From Opitutales bacterium (lineage in GTDB: Bacteria > Verrucomicrobiota > Verrucomicrobiia > Opitutales > Coraliomargaritaceae): a DNA stretch of 36,688 bases. The notes under the pieces are model-generated. The model was not told the DNA's origin. It made no database searches and saw only the letters and a list, made by a program, of their open reading frames with translations. A program made the translations under genes and the position numbers. Below are positions 1 through 9,443 of the stretch, one piece after another (the stretch's first letter is position 1; each line of letters begins with the position of its first letter). The stretch spans positions 1 through 36,688 of the forward strand of contig JANQXM010000013.1 in assembly GCA_030729385.1 (NCBI GenBank). The letters are read 5' to 3'.

Positions 1-2
1 TG

Positions 3-920
3 TCCGCAATAGCACAGCTCGAAACAGGAATTGGAGCCCCCTTTCTAGTCTGCTCCACCGGGCGGATCGGTCGGAAGCTGCCAATGGGCAAAATTCAGAC
101 CGGTATTTCTGCTGCCGCAGCGATACTCGACTCAACGCCGGAGTCCTCACTGAAATCCGCCGATGCAATCCTCACTTCCGATACACGGAGAAAAGTCGCC
201 ACCGCTCGTTTTGAATTTGAAGGCAAAACCATCACTGTAGCAGGTATTGCCAAAGGTGCTGGTATGATCGAACCGAATATGGCGACCATGCTCGCCTTCC
301 TCGTCACAGACCTAGAAGCAGACAACAAGACTCTGAAAAATACGCTGGTTCAGGCCTGCAACAAAACCTTTAATCGGATTTCAATCGATGGCGACATGAG
401 CACGAATGACACCGTGCTACTCCTCGCGAACGGAAAGACAGGCTTGGTGCCCAATGAAAACGCAAACCTGCTACAGGCTTTCCGTGACGCCGTCTATCTA
501 GTATGCGACAACCTCGCCGAAAAGATCGTCGGTGATGGCGAAAAAATCACCAAACTCGTCGAACTCATCGTTGAAGGCTGTAAATCTGAAGCCGACGCCG
601 AAAAAGTCGCACGGGCCGTTGGCAATTCACTGCTAGTGAAAACCTCCTGGTATGGATCCGACCCAAACTGGGGAAGACTTGCCGATGCCGCAGGCTACGC
701 TCGCGTTGGCCTTAAAGAAGAGATTTTTGACATTCATTACAACGATGTCCCTGCCCTTCTCAGCGGCAAGCCACAAGATAGTAACCTATCGAAATGGAAA
801 GAAATCGTCTCCAAGAAACGCTTTCGTATCATACTGAATCTAAACCAAGGTGAAGGCACTTTCCGCCTGCTCACCTCCGACCTCAGCGAAGCCTACGTCA
901 ACTTCAACAAATCCGAATAA
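3..920 (+). CDS. argJ: Bifunctional ornithine acetyltransferase / N-acetylglutamate synthase, 5'-truncated by window edge
   Basis: ArgJ transfers the acetyl group of N-acetylornithine to glutamate, recycling it in arginine synthesis; many members also use acetyl-CoA. The open frame runs in from the window edge without a start, so about a quarter of the roughly 400-residue family length is missing. The frame reads through a CSTGRIG segment and LPM before the first internal ATG at 84, so that ATG is not the true start. The autocleavage motif PNMATML is present; the threonine codon at 285-287 is the expected nucleophile that ends up at the N-terminus of the beta chain. The tail AYVNFNKSE resembles the usual family C-terminus. 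It is the first visible gene of an argJ-argB-argD-argF run on one strand, which fits the cyclic (acetyl-recycling) arginine pathway. Confidence 0.95.
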   Translation, partial: SAIAQLETGIGAPFLVCSTGRIGRKLPMGKIQTGISAAAAILDSTPESSLKSADAILTSDTRRKVATARFEFEGKTITVAGIAKGAGMIEPNMATMLAFLVTDLEADNKTLKNTLVQACNKTFNRISIDGDMSTNDTVLLLANGKTGLVPNENANLLQAFRDAVYLVCDNLAEKIVGDGEKITKLVELIVEGCKSEADAEKVARAVGNSLLVKTSWYGSDPNWGRLADAAGYARVGLKEEIFDIHYNDVPALLSGKPQDSNLSKWKEIVSKKRFRIILNLNQGEGTFRLLTSDLSEAYVNFNKSE

Positions 921-974
921 AGCCGACTCTCCGCTTTAGCTTTTCAGTTTCATACACTTCAAATTTTGAATCAA

Positions 975-1865
975 ATGTCACAACTCGCAAATCTCGACGT
1001 CACCACCAAGGCAGCTGTGCTCTTAGAAGCGCTCCCTTATATCCAGCGGTTTCGTGACGCTATATTCGTCGTGAAATACGGCGGTGCCTTTATGGACGAT
1101 GCCGATCCGGAAGTGCGGACACGTGTCGCCACCGACATCGCATTTCTCCATGCCGCAGGCATTAAGGTTGTAGTCGTGCATGGCGGCGGCAAAGCAATCA
1201 CACGAGCTCTCGCCGAATCCAATGTGGAAACGCGCTTTGAGCATGGTCTCCGGGTCACCGATGCTGAGTCCGTCAAAGTTGTGGACCACACACTCAACAA
1301 AATCGTAAACCTTGAGATCTGCGAAATCCTTCAAGCCAAGAATGCGCGTCCGCTCGGCATGCCGGGGAATAACCTACTGGTTTGCGACAAAAAGGAAGTC
1401 GTTATAGACGGCGAGCACATCGATCTCGGATTCGTCGGCGAAACGCACACCGTCAAAACCAAAATCATTAAGAAAGCACTCGCCGACGGTTACATCCCGG
1501 TCATCTCACCGATCGCATGCGACGAAGATGGACAGATTTATAACACCAACGCCGATGCCGCCGCTGGTCGCGTCGCTGCTGCCCTCCGCGCCCGCCGCCT
1601 CGTCTACCTTTGCGACGTGCCAGGCCTGATGCGCGACATCAACGACCCTGAATCACTTATTTCTTCTTTACGCACACAAGACGTCGCGAGCCTCGTTGCC
1701 GACGGCACGATCAGTAAAGGCATGATCCCAAAAACTGACAGCGCAGTCAAAGCCCTGCATAGCGGCGTCCACCGTGTCCACTTCATCGACGGCGAACAAC
1801 CACACAGCCTTCTGCTCGAGATTTTCACAGACAAAGGGGTCGGCACCGAAATCCATAACTCATAA
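975..1865 (+). CDS. argB: Acetylglutamate kinase
   Basis: Phosphorylates N-acetylglutamate, the second step of arginine synthesis, in the cytosol. The protein (296 residues) has the amino acid kinase fold signatures: VVKYGGAFM near the N-terminus, VVVVHGGGKAI in the phosphate-binding glycine loop, an NTNADAAAGRVAAAL nucleotide-binding segment and a C-terminal GGxxxKxD-like variant (SKGMIPKTDSAV). Length is normal for the family. A TTG at 966 lies in frame nine bases upstream, but the ATG at 975 (MSQLANL) is the more natural start; neither has a strong Shine-Dalgarno. It sits 54 bases after argJ and 83 bases before argD, consistent with one operon. Confidence 0.95.
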   Translation: MSQLANLDVTTKAAVLLEALPYIQRFRDAIFVVKYGGAFMDDADPEVRTRVATDIAFLHAAGIKVVVVHGGGKAITRALAESNVETRFEHGLRVTDAESVKVVDHTLNKIVNLEICEILQAKNARPLGMPGNNLLVCDKKEVVIDGEHIDLGFVGETHTVKTKIIKKALADGYIPVISPIACDEDGQIYNTNADAAAGRVAAALRARRLVYLCDVPGLMRDINDPESLISSLRTQDVASLVADGTISKGMIPKTDSAVKALHSGVHRVHFIDGEQPHSLLLEIFTDKGVGTEIHNS

Positions 1866-1948
1866 ATCTACGATTTTAATGAGTAATCCTTAATCGCTAA
1901 TTTCAAATTAATTAGCCATCAGTCATTATTTATTAGCCATTCAAAAAA

Positions 1949-3139
1949 ATGCATCACCCAACTCTCATGAAAAACTACGGTCCGCCGGCTTTCAACGCCG
2001 CACGGGGCGAAGGCGTGTATCTCTATGACGAGTCAGGCAAGCGCTACTTGGATTTCGGCAGTGGCATCGCGGTGACCTCAGTTGGGCACTCACACCCGAA
2101 ATGGGTCAAAGCAGTGCAGGAGCAAGCCGCAACCCTCACCCATTGCAGCAACCTCTATGGCATACCCGGGCAACAAAAACTAGCAGATCGGCTCGTTGAA
2201 AAAGCCGGCCCTGGGCGGGTGCTGTTCTGCAACAGCGGTGCTGAGGCCAATGAAGCGCTAATCAAACTCGCCCGGCTCCACGGTCGGAAACTCTCTGGCG
2301 GCGAAGAAGCCAAGCGTTACACTGTCGTAGCGGCACAACATGCATTTCACGGACGGACCTTCGGAGGCATGGGCGCTACACCGCAGGAGAAAATCCAAGG
2401 TGGCTTCCGGCCTATGCTCGACGGCTTCAAATTCGGCGAACTGAACAACATCGAAACTTTTGATAAGTTGGTCGACGATTCCGTCGCAGCTGTATTCATC
2501 GAATCCATACAAGGAGAAGGCGGCATCTTTCCAGCCGAAACCAGTTTTCTACAAGAGCTACGGGCACTCTGCACTGAACGGGGCGCACTGCTCATGCTTG
2601 ACGAAGTGCAGTGTGGTATCGGACGGAGTGGACACTTCTTTGCATTTGAAGAAAGTGGCGTAAAGCCAGATGCCATCGGTATGGCCAAAGGCCTCGGTGG
2701 CGGTTTCCCGATCGGCGCGATCTGGATTTCCGAACCATACGCCGAACTCTTCCAACCCGGTTCACACGGCACGACCTTTGGCGGATCACCACTGGCCTGC
2801 GCTGCAGCCAACGCAACACTCGACATCATCGAAGAAGAAGAACTTCTCGATAGCATCACCGCCAACAGTGTCGTCTGGCATGAGGCGCTACAAGATCTGG
2901 TCGAAAAATACCCGCAACACATCTCTGGCATGCGGGGTGCTGGATATATGGTCGGCCTCGTCCTCAAGCAAGAAGGTGCCAACCTAACTGTCACCACCGC
3001 AGCACGGGAAAAGAACCTCCTCATCGTTCCAGCAGGCCACAATGTCATCCGCTTATTACCCGCACTCACAGCTAACCTTAAAGAACTCGCCGAATCGGTC
3101 CGTATCCTCGACGAAGTTTTTGCTGAACTAAATTCATAA
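1949..3139 (+). CDS. argD: Acetylornithine aminotransferase (class III PLP aminotransferase)
   Basis: Converts N-acetylglutamate semialdehyde to N-acetylornithine using glutamate; PLP enzyme, cytosolic. At 396 residues it has normal length. Visible class III aminotransferase signatures are FCNSGAEANEALIKLAR (PLP phosphate contacts), the HAFHGRTFG segment, LMLDEVQCGIGRSG with the aspartate that binds the pyridine nitrogen, and AKGLGGGFPIGA, where the lysine (about residue 247) forms the Schiff base. The upstream gap is AT-rich and holds a short direct repeat (TTAGCCATC / TTAGCCATT). Position between argB and argF supports ArgD over other class III enzymes, although ArgD proteins often also serve as succinyldiaminopimelate aminotransferases in lysine synthesis. 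Confidence 0.94.
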   Translation: MHHPTLMKNYGPPAFNAARGEGVYLYDESGKRYLDFGSGIAVTSVGHSHPKWVKAVQEQAATLTHCSNLYGIPGQQKLADRLVEKAGPGRVLFCNSGAEANEALIKLARLHGRKLSGGEEAKRYTVVAAQHAFHGRTFGGMGATPQEKIQGGFRPMLDGFKFGELNNIETFDKLVDDSVAAVFIESIQGEGGIFPAETSFLQELRALCTERGALLMLDEVQCGIGRSGHFFAFEESGVKPDAIGMAKGLGGGFPIGAIWISEPYAELFQPGSHGTTFGGSPLACAAANATLDIIEEEELLDSITANSVVWHEALQDLVEKYPQHISGMRGAGYMVGLVLKQEGANLTVTTAAREKNLLIVPAGHNVIRLLPALTANLKELAESVRILDEVFAELNS

Positions 3140-3199
3140 CTTTAAAACATAGATTCACGACTCGTATCTCATATCTCGAATCCTGCATCTCCCCCAAAT

Positions 3200-4141
3200 A
3201 TGCATCATTTCCTACAAGTCACAGACTTCACCCTCGAACAAGCACAAGAAGTCTTCTCGCTCGCCAAGAGTCTAAAGGAGAACCGCCTAAGCGGCCCTCA
3301 ACCCCTCAACATGCAGTCATGGGGTCTGCTCTTCTATAAGAGCAGCACACGGACACGTGTGTCCTTTGAAGTGGGTGTCAATGAGCTCGGCGGCTTCCCC
3401 ATCGTACTCAATTCACATCAAACACAAATCGGCCGCGGCGAAACCGTCGAAGACAGTTCCAAAGTATTGTCCCGCTATTTGCACGGCTTAGTGATTCGGG
3501 CCTACGAGCATGAAACGGTGACCGAGTTTGCCAAGCACGCTACCATGCCCGTCATCAACGGCCTCACGGACTTCAACCACCCTTGCCAGTTGATGGCTGA
3601 CCTCTTCACCCTACTGGAGCGCTATTCACCCGACGCAGTGGATATCAACACGCTCAAAGGCAAGAAAGTCGCCTTTCTCGGGGACAGTGCTTGCAACATG
3701 GCCAACTCATGGATTCTCAGTGCCGCTATGTTCGGTATGGAGATCGTCGTGTCCGGTCCCAAGGGCTACGAGCCAAAGGCGAGCGTGACCAAAGCACTCA
3801 AAGCTGCCGGGCTACCCGTCAATTTCACTTATACCGACGACCCAAAGATCGCCTGCGAAAACGCCGACGCCATCTACACCGACGTCTGGGTATCGATGGG
3901 CGACGAAGCCGAAGCCGTGGCACGACTCAAGGAAATGGCACCATATCAAGTCACTGCCGAGCTAATGGCACACGCCAAGCCCAACGCATACTTCATGCAC
4001 TGCCTCCCCGCCCACGCCGGCGAAGAAGTCAGCCAAGCGGTCCTCAACAGCCCACAAAGCATCATCTTCGACGAAGCTGAGAATCGCCTACATGCTCAAA
4101 AAGCAATCATGGCGAAACTGGTAGAGCTCAACGCAAAGTAA
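3200..4141 (+). CDS. argF: Ornithine carbamoyltransferase (anabolic)
   Basis: Makes citrulline from ornithine and carbamoyl phosphate. The 313-residue protein shows the carbamoyl phosphate motif STRTR (residues 49-53), the NHPCQ motif before LMADLFT, DVWVSMGDE in the ornithine-binding half, and MHCLPAH near the C-terminus, followed by ENRLHAQKA. After HCLPAH the residue is alanine where many relatives have arginine. The start lies behind a pyrimidine-rich leader (about 3156-3194) with no clear Shine-Dalgarno. It closes the visible arginine operon; downstream sits the 4207-4310 structured repeat and the convergent menF. Confidence 0.95.
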   Translation: MHHFLQVTDFTLEQAQEVFSLAKSLKENRLSGPQPLNMQSWGLLFYKSSTRTRVSFEVGVNELGGFPIVLNSHQTQIGRGETVEDSSKVLSRYLHGLVIRAYEHETVTEFAKHATMPVINGLTDFNHPCQLMADLFTLLERYSPDAVDINTLKGKKVAFLGDSACNMANSWILSAAMFGMEIVVSGPKGYEPKASVTKALKAAGLPVNFTYTDDPKIACENADAIYTDVWVSMGDEAEAVARLKEMAPYQVTAELMAHAKPNAYFMHCLPAHAGEEVSQAVLNSPQSIIFDEAENRLHAQKAIMAKLVELNAK

Positions 4142-4206
4142 CACAAACATTCCTGTCTGTGCCCTTTCGAGCTTATACCATCTTGAAAAAGTTCGGGATG
4201 TAACAA

Positions 4207-4310
4207 ACCCCTCCGTCCGGGCAAGCCGGACACCTCCCCTTAGCAGGGGAGGAACTTAAAAGCTCCCCTCCTTAATCAGGGGGGTGGCTCGCGCAGCGAT
4301 ACGGGGGGGT
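4207..4310. repeat. Palindromic multi-hairpin intergenic repeat; possible bidirectional terminator
   Basis: Outer arms at 4207-4216 and 4301-4310 are complementary with one mismatch. Between them are a perfect 6-bp hairpin (4215-4231, loop GCAAG), a perfect 8-bp hairpin (4233-4252, loop TAGC) and a weaker stem based on CCCCT/AGGGG (about 4264-4281). A T-run follows at 4314-4318. The element fills the gap between convergent argF and menF, so it may end transcription from both sides. Its layout resembles GC-rich palindromic intergenic repeats seen in many bacterial genomes; copy number here is unknown. Confidence 0.75.
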
Positions 4311-4355
4311 GCCTTTTTAGCGCAAAACTTTCTAAATGTGATATGACTAGCTCAC

Positions 4356-5789
4356 CTAGTCCTGCCCCGTCAGCACGTCGAGCAAGGCATGTAGCTTCAT
4401 CTCGGTTTCGCGCATTTCTTTTTCCGGATCGGAACCTTCGACGATGCCAGCACCTGCGTAGAGCGTAGCCGTGTCGCCCTGGATCAATGCGGAGCGAATA
4501 CCGACGACCATCTCGCCTTCGTTCAAGTGATTGAACCAACCGACGACGCCGGAATACAGACCACGTTCCAGTTGTTCTAATGCTGCGATGCGTGGCACAG
4601 CTGCCTCACGCGGCGTGCCGCCTACTGCCGGTGTCGGGTGCATATCGGCGAGCATATCGAGTAAGTGAACTGAATCTCCTACCTCGGCACTGATCGGTGT
4701 GCGCAGATGTTGCACATTTGCCAATGGCAACAAACGTGGGCTACCTTCGGCTTTTGCCTCCACCCCGAGCTTTGCTAAACGGCGTATAATCGAATCGCGC
4801 ACATAAGCATGCTCGTGTTGATCTTTTTCGCTTTCGAGGAGACCGCGTGCAAATTTTGCGTCCTCGCCTGCAGTCGCGCCGCGAGGCGCGGAACCAGCGA
4901 TCGCTTCGGTCAACAAATGCCCGTCGCGTATCTGCAACAGTCGTTCCGGAGTAGCCCCGATGAAGCTGCCCTTTGCGCCGCCGCTGAATGAAAAAGTAAA
5001 GCAGCCCGCAAAACGTTCGCGCAAACGATTCAAAGCCGTGAGTGGTTGCCAGGCTCGATCCGCCTTCAATTCCAAGGCACGTGCCAACACGATCTTCTCA
5101 TAAGCTCCTGAACGGATTTCACCCAGTGCCGCTTCGACCGCAGCTGGGTAATGATCCGGCGCAAGCTCAGTGCGTGAGCGTTCTTTCGCCTCTACCGTCG
5201 GCACAGATGGCACAGACTCGTCTGCATAATCAAAGGCCCCGAACTTACTATACGCACCCCAAACACGAGCCACCAAAACATCGACATCCGTATCCAGATC
5301 GATCCGCAAATTTGCCACAGCTCCGTATTTCCCCTTCGAACGCGAAACTTGCCAACGCGGCAAGAACACCGTCGCGGCAGGAAAAGCAGCATCTTCCGAG
5401 ACTGAATCATCGAAAGTAAACGCAGTAAAAAAATGCGGCCCAGTAAAAGGCTCACTCAGATCACCCACTGCTATGGTGTTGTCTAAAATTTCTTTAGCAA
5501 ATGCCTGCACCTCGGCAAAGCGGCTGGGTCCATCGAACTGCGCCTGGACCACTGCCTCCGCTCCAGCAAGTGCCTCTTCATCCGCCGCACGCTCAATATA
5601 AAAGTGCAGCTCCTCCGGCTCATAGATCGATTCTAAAACCGCCAGAGGCGCAATGTGCTTCACCGCCAACGAAATACTCGCAATCTGAAAATGCCCCTTC
5701 GCCCGCGCCGCCTCGCGACAACCTTCCAGAAAAGAACGTAGTGAACCCTCATCGCGCTCAGGCAACATACTAGAAGGAATAATTTGCAT
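4356..5789 (-). CDS. menF: Isochorismate synthase (MenF/EntC-type chorismate-binding enzyme)
   Basis: Isomerises chorismate to isochorismate, the entry step to menaquinone (or to salicylate/catecholate siderophores). The 477-residue protein has a divergent N-terminal half and a well conserved C-terminal chorismate-binding domain: [51 protein letters not shown] and the end [19 protein letters not shown]. The PTPAVGG block fits isochorismate synthases better than anthranilate or aminodeoxychorismate synthases. No other men or siderophore gene lies nearby, so pathway assignment to menaquinone is an inference. The start at 5789 (MQIIPSSML) matches the usual family beginning. Confidence 0.88.
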   Translation of the reverse strand: MQIIPSSMLPERDEGSLRSFLEGCREAARAKGHFQIASISLAVKHIAPLAVLESIYEPEELHFYIERAADEEALAGAEAVVQAQFDGPSRFAEVQAFAKEILDNTIAVGDLSEPFTGPHFFTAFTFDDSVSEDAAFPAATVFLPRWQVSRSKGKYGAVANLRIDLDTDVDVLVARVWGAYSKFGAFDYADESVPSVPTVEAKERSRTELAPDHYPAAVEAALGEIRSGAYEKIVLARALELKADRAWQPLTALNRLRERFAGCFTFSFSGGAKGSFIGATPERLLQIRDGHLLTEAIAGSAPRGATAGEDAKFARGLLESEKDQHEHAYVRDSIIRRLAKLGVEAKAEGSPRLLPLANVQHLRTPISAEVGDSVHLLDMLADMHPTPAVGGTPREAAVPRIAALEQLERGLYSGVVGWFNHLNEGEMVVGIRSALIQGDTATLYAGAGIVEGSDPEKEMRETEMKLHALLDVLTGQD

Positions 5790-5924
5790 CAGAAAATCAG
5801 AGAAATGGCAGAAAGGTTACAGCGAATCCATATTCCGCGCAGAGTAAACTGATTTCGGAAAGTAGTTCGTGACGACTTGATTCATATTTGTAGCCACCCA
5901 ACTCTCCACTGTTCCAGCCCCACC

Positions 5925-6449
5925 CTACGCATGCTCACGACCGAGGAGCCAAAGCAAATCAGCTAAGCGGTTTAAATATTGCATCAACTCGGGACGAACG
6001 ATCGCACCGCTCTCTTTTAAGGCCACCACTCCCCGCTCAGCGCGGCGGCAAGTTGTTCGGGCTTGGTCAAAAAACGCATCTGCTATCGTATTGCCCGGAT
6101 ATGTCCAGCCGGCAAAGCCACCGTCGTTTGACTCCATGGTTTGAATAGTCACGGTGAGGCGTTCGACCATCTTCTCAGAGATATACTGGTCTGCATACTT
6201 TTCTAGAAAGCGCGCCTGATCGGCATCATCGGTCGCCAATTCCGACATCAGGTAGATCAACTCTTTTTGGATCCCATGCACCAAGTCTTTAGTGCCCTCA
6301 ATCTCACAATGCGCCCGACACAGACCCAACACCGAGGTCAACTCATCGATCCGCCCATAAGTCATCACTCGCAAGTGCGTCTTAGGGACACGTTTACCAA
6401 ATAAAAGCGCAGTGGTGCCGGCATCACCGGTCTTGGTTGCAATACTCAT
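5925..6449 (-). CDS. Cob(I)alamin adenosyltransferase, PduO/MMAB type
   Basis: Transfers the adenosyl group of ATP to cob(I)alamin to form coenzyme B12. The 174-residue protein has the PduO-type N-terminal ATP motif TKTGDAGTT, YGRIDELTSVLG in the second helix, the C-terminal RRAERGVV segment and YLNRLADLLWLLGRE near the end, all typical of this three-helix trimeric family. The ATG at 6449 gives MSIATKTGD; an in-frame TTG two codons upstream (6455) is less likely. No cobalamin synthesis gene is adjacent. The damaged meaB at 18194 would be a functional partner (methylmalonyl-CoA mutase chaperone), but the mutase is not in the window. Confidence 0.92.
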   Translation of the reverse strand: MSIATKTGDAGTTALLFGKRVPKTHLRVMTYGRIDELTSVLGLCRAHCEIEGTKDLVHGIQKELIYLMSELATDDADQARFLEKYADQYISEKMVERLTVTIQTMESNDGGFAGWTYPGNTIADAFFDQARTTCRRAERGVVALKESGAIVRPELMQYLNRLADLLWLLGREHA

Positions 6450-6622
6450 TGCCAACCAAAATGAGAATCCCAGAAGCAGATGGCAACTCAGTAAGCCTAG
6501 TATTAGCCCCGTAGTGTAGCACGATCACTAACACATATTCTCTCACCACCGAGCTTGATCCAAAGCCCAGAACCATGCACTACTCTTCCACTCTCCACTC
6601 TCCACTTGCCACTTCTCCCACA

Positions 6623-7243
6623 ATGACCACTCCAGTCTTACTCATCCTCACTCCTTTCATTACGGCCGCGATCGGTTGGTTCACGAATTGGGTCGCGATC
6701 AAGATGCTGTTTCATCCGCGGGTGCCGATGCGTATCTTCTTCTGGAAATGGCAGGGGCTCATACCACGCCGTCAACTGCAGCTCGCCAAGGAGTCCGCAG
6801 AGATCATTGAACGTGAGATTCTCCAACAACACATGATCTTGCACGAAATCCGTAAGATCGAACTCGGACCCTATCTTGAGGAGGCCGCTCACAAGGTAGT
6901 CTGGGAGCGCATCGGACCACAGCTCCGTGCCATTCCTTTGCTCGGCAGTTTTATCAACGACAGCACCCTCGCCAAATTCGAGGTTATCGCCGCCGCTTCG
7001 ATGAAGGAAGAAGCCGGTCCACTGATGGAAAAAGTCGCCACACAGTTTGAAGCCTCAGTCGATCTAAAGCAAATGATCGAAGACAACATTGCCGCCTTTG
7101 ATTTGGATCGCCTCGAAGGTATCGTCAACGAAGTCGCGAGTCGTGAGTTCCGCACCATCGAACGCCTCGGCGCAATCCTCGGCTTCATAATCGGCTGCGT
7201 TCAAGTCGCACTCTTCGTTTTGACTGGAACAGTGGCAATCTAG
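6623..7243 (+). CDS. DUF445 family membrane protein, short form
   Basis: Predicted inner-membrane protein of unknown function. The 206-residue product has an N-terminal membrane helix (VLLILTPFITAAIGWFTN), the family-typical WVAIKMLFHP stretch directly after it, an amphipathic/coiled middle part (about residues 50-180) and a C-terminal membrane helix (LGAILGFIIGCVQVALFVL). It is about half as long as the common two-repeat DUF445/YheB proteins. The ATG at 6623 was chosen because the membrane segment begins right after it; the 16 upstream codons to an ATG at 6575 translate a pyrimidine-rich leader and look non-coding. Confidence 0.85.
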   Translation: MTTPVLLILTPFITAAIGWFTNWVAIKMLFHPRVPMRIFFWKWQGLIPRRQLQLAKESAEIIEREILQQHMILHEIRKIELGPYLEEAAHKVVWERIGPQLRAIPLLGSFINDSTLAKFEVIAAASMKEEAGPLMEKVATQFEASVDLKQMIEDNIAAFDLDRLEGIVNEVASREFRTIERLGAILGFIIGCVQVALFVLTGTVAI

Positions 7244-7262
7244 ATCGGACAGAAAGGTTCAA

Positions 7263-7922
7263 CTACTCTCTCGCAGGCACTGCCTCATAACGCGAGCTAT
7301 ACAACATCCCGCCGCAAAAGGTCTTTCGATTGGTGCGGATAAATCGACCGGCTGAGAGATGTGATTCGGTTGCAGGCAGTTGCCGCGTCTTCAGACCCGC
7401 AAAGCGGCCAAAGAAGCCGTAGAGCAAGCTGAGCCACACTTTTGCACGGAGTGCACGCCATCCACCCTCAGGCATACAGAAATCAGACACCAGCCATTGC
7501 GCTTCTGTTGCACTCAAAGATTCCACAATGCGCACCATCTCTGCGGCTACCGCATCGTCAAAATTGTCGAAGAAGAAATGTGTCGCGATCAAATCGTATC
7601 CATTCGCCGGGCGCTCCACATCCCGTATGTCTCCTGCAATGAATTCAACCCGAGACGCATCGACTCCCGAATCCCTAAGTCTTGCCCTTGCCACTTCCAA
7701 CATTTCCGGGCTCAAGTCATTCACCGTGACGCGTACTTCAGGGAATTGCTCAAGAAAAGCTAAAAGGAAACTGCCATTCCCCTCACCCACCATCAGCGCA
7801 TGCTGATTCGGACGCCCTTGCGCAAGTCGCTCTAATTGAGCGGTTCGCGCAAGCAGTAGCCCGCGACCGATAAAGACCACTTCAAGTAAATGATAGTAGC
7901 GTGCGAGATGTCCGAAGTTCAT
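7263..7922 (-). CDS. Class I SAM-dependent methyltransferase
   Basis: Predicted cytosolic methyltransferase, substrate unknown. The 219-residue protein shows a Rossmann-type SAM site: VGEGNGSFLLAFLEQFP (motif I), VTVNDLSPEMLEVAR with the acidic ribose-binding residue, and VEFIAGDIRD (motif III region); HFFFDNFDDAVAAEMVR takes the place of motif IV/V. The N-terminus (FGHLARYYHLLEVVFIG) resembles small UbiE/methyltransferase-domain proteins. It converges with the DUF445 gene with only 19 bases between them and has no obvious operon partner. Confidence 0.83.
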   Translation of the reverse strand: MNFGHLARYYHLLEVVFIGRGLLLARTAQLERLAQGRPNQHALMVGEGNGSFLLAFLEQFPEVRVTVNDLSPEMLEVARARLRDSGVDASRVEFIAGDIRDVERPANGYDLIATHFFFDNFDDAVAAEMVRIVESLSATEAQWLVSDFCMPEGGWRALRAKVWLSLLYGFFGRFAGLKTRQLPATESHLSAGRFIRTNRKTFCGGMLYSSRYEAVPARE

Positions 7923-8088
7923 TGAGTGTATGATAAAATGTAGGCTTAACTCCTATATATCTCTGAGTGCGATGGTAGCGCGACACCGTCTCTCCTGCCC
8001 TACCTCCCAATATCAATCACAGGCCATCATTCCTGTAAAACAAAAGCAGGCTAGACACTTTCAGAAATAGAGGGAAACATGATGCTAT

Positions 8089-9249
8089 ATGAGTGAATCT
8101 AAAGTCTCTGTCCCCCTCTTGGATCTTAAGCCCCAATACGCCGCGCTATCGGACGAACTGGATAAAGCCGTATTAGCCGTAGCACGTTCGCAATATTTCA
8201 TCCTCGGACCCGAGGTGGAGTGCTTCGAAGCCGGTGTGGCTGATTACTGCGCTGTCGAGCACGGCGTGGGCGTTTCCTCAGGAACTGACGCTCTCATCGT
8301 CGCGCTGATGGCGCTGGGCATTGGTCCAGGTGACGAAGTCATCACCACGCCTTACACATTCTTCGGAACTGTCGGATCGATCGTTCGAGTCGGCGCGACG
8401 CCAGTCCTCGTCGACATCGAACCCGACACATTCAATATCGACGTCTCCAAGATCGAAGCAGTGATCACCGATAAAACTCGTGCGATCATTCCAGTGCACC
8501 TCTTTGGGCAAATGGCCGACATGCGCGCCATCAATCAAATCGCCCGCGAGCACGACCTCCTCGTGATAGAAGACGCGGCTCAGGCGATCGGTTCGAAACA
8601 AAATGACCGCCCCGCCTGCTCCTTCGGGCACATTGGCTGCCTCTCTTTCTTCCCAACAAAGAACCTAGGTGGCTTCGGCGATGGTGGCATGGTGGTGACC
8701 GACGACGCGGACTACGCCTCAATCTTACGCCAACTGCGTAACCACGGGATGGAGCCGAAATACTACCACCCACGAGTCGGCGGCAACTTCCGCCTCGATG
8801 CGCTGCAAGCAGCCGTCCTCAACGTCAAACTGCCACACCTCAACACTTGGCATGAGCAACGCCGTGAGAACGCCAGCCTATATAACAAACTCTTCAAGGC
8901 GGCTGGTTTGAATCGCACAGCTGACGCGCTCGATTCGGGCCTCAGCAACGGTATCGTGCTACCGATCGAAAAGGAAAACAACTACCACATCTACAATCAG
9001 TTTGTCATCTACAGCGAACAACGCGACGCACTGATGGAGCACATGAAAGCAAACAATGTAGGTTGCGAAATTTACTATCCGCTCGCACTTCATGAGCAAG
9101 AATGCTTCCGCCTGCTCGGCTACAAAAAAGGCGATTTTCCGAATTCTGAACGCGCCGCTTCGATGAGCTTGGCTTTACCGATCTACCCCGACCTCACCAC
9201 CGAAATGATTGAACGTGTGGTCGAAGTGATTGCCGATTTCTACAACTAA
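8089..9249 (+). CDS. DegT/DnrJ/EryC1/StrS family aminotransferase (nucleotide-sugar type)
   Basis: PLP-dependent aminotransferase, probably acting on a keto-sugar nucleotide for glycan synthesis. The 386-residue protein has [10 protein letters not shown] at the N-terminus, [37 protein letters not shown] (PLP ring aspartate) and [17 protein letters not shown] with the Schiff-base lysine at about residue 191, followed by [28 protein letters not shown]. These are the canonical family blocks. Exact substrate (3-keto versus 4-keto sugar) cannot be read from sequence. It is followed after 19 bases by a small lipoprotein gene; no other sugar genes are in the window. Confidence 0.92.
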   Translation: MSESKVSVPLLDLKPQYAALSDELDKAVLAVARSQYFILGPEVECFEAGVADYCAVEHGVGVSSGTDALIVALMALGIGPGDEVITTPYTFFGTVGSIVRVGATPVLVDIEPDTFNIDVSKIEAVITDKTRAIIPVHLFGQMADMRAINQIAREHDLLVIEDAAQAIGSKQNDRPACSFGHIGCLSFFPTKNLGGFGDGGMVVTDDADYASILRQLRNHGMEPKYYHPRVGGNFRLDALQAAVLNVKLPHLNTWHEQRRENASLYNKLFKAAGLNRTADALDSGLSNGIVLPIEKENNYHIYNQFVIYSEQRDALMEHMKANNVGCEIYYPLALHEQECFRLLGYKKGDFPNSERAASMSLALPIYPDLTTEMIERVVEVIADFYN

Positions 9250-9268
9250 CCCCATAAACAAAATACTT

Positions 9269-9418
9269 ATGAAGCTCCTACAAAAAACCTCCGCCGTGTT
9301 CCTCGCATCTGCAATGCTGCTCACTGCGCTCACAGGTTGCGGCACGACGCGGTCAGAAAACGGTGTGATAATTGAAAAGAACCGCAGCTACAATCCACTG
9401 AATTACATTCCTTGGTAG
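9269..9418 (+). CDS. Small predicted lipoprotein (49 residues)
   Basis: The ATG at 9269 gives a short precursor with a basic start (MKLLQK), a hydrophobic core (VFLASAMLLTAL) and a lipobox LTGC, after which only about 25 residues remain. It would be a lipid-anchored envelope peptide. An upstream in-frame ATG overlapping the aminotransferase end (9230) is less plausible because the signal peptide begins at 9269. I do not recognise the mature part (GTTRSENGVIIEKNRS...). It sits between the aminotransferase and a DUF983 gene on the same strand. Confidence 0.6.
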   Translation: MKLLQKTSAVFLASAMLLTALTGCGTTRSENGVIIEKNRSYNPLNYIPW

Positions 9419-9443
9419 GCTGTTTGAGCTCGAAAACTAAGTA

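Noticed and set aside
2347-3069. 240-codon open frame antisense to argD
   Set aside because: Shadow of a strongly conserved gene; low-complexity serine/proline-rich product without family resemblance.
4806-5773. Several + strand open frames antisense to menF
   Set aside because: Shadows of the conserved minus-strand gene; basic, repetitive products without domains.
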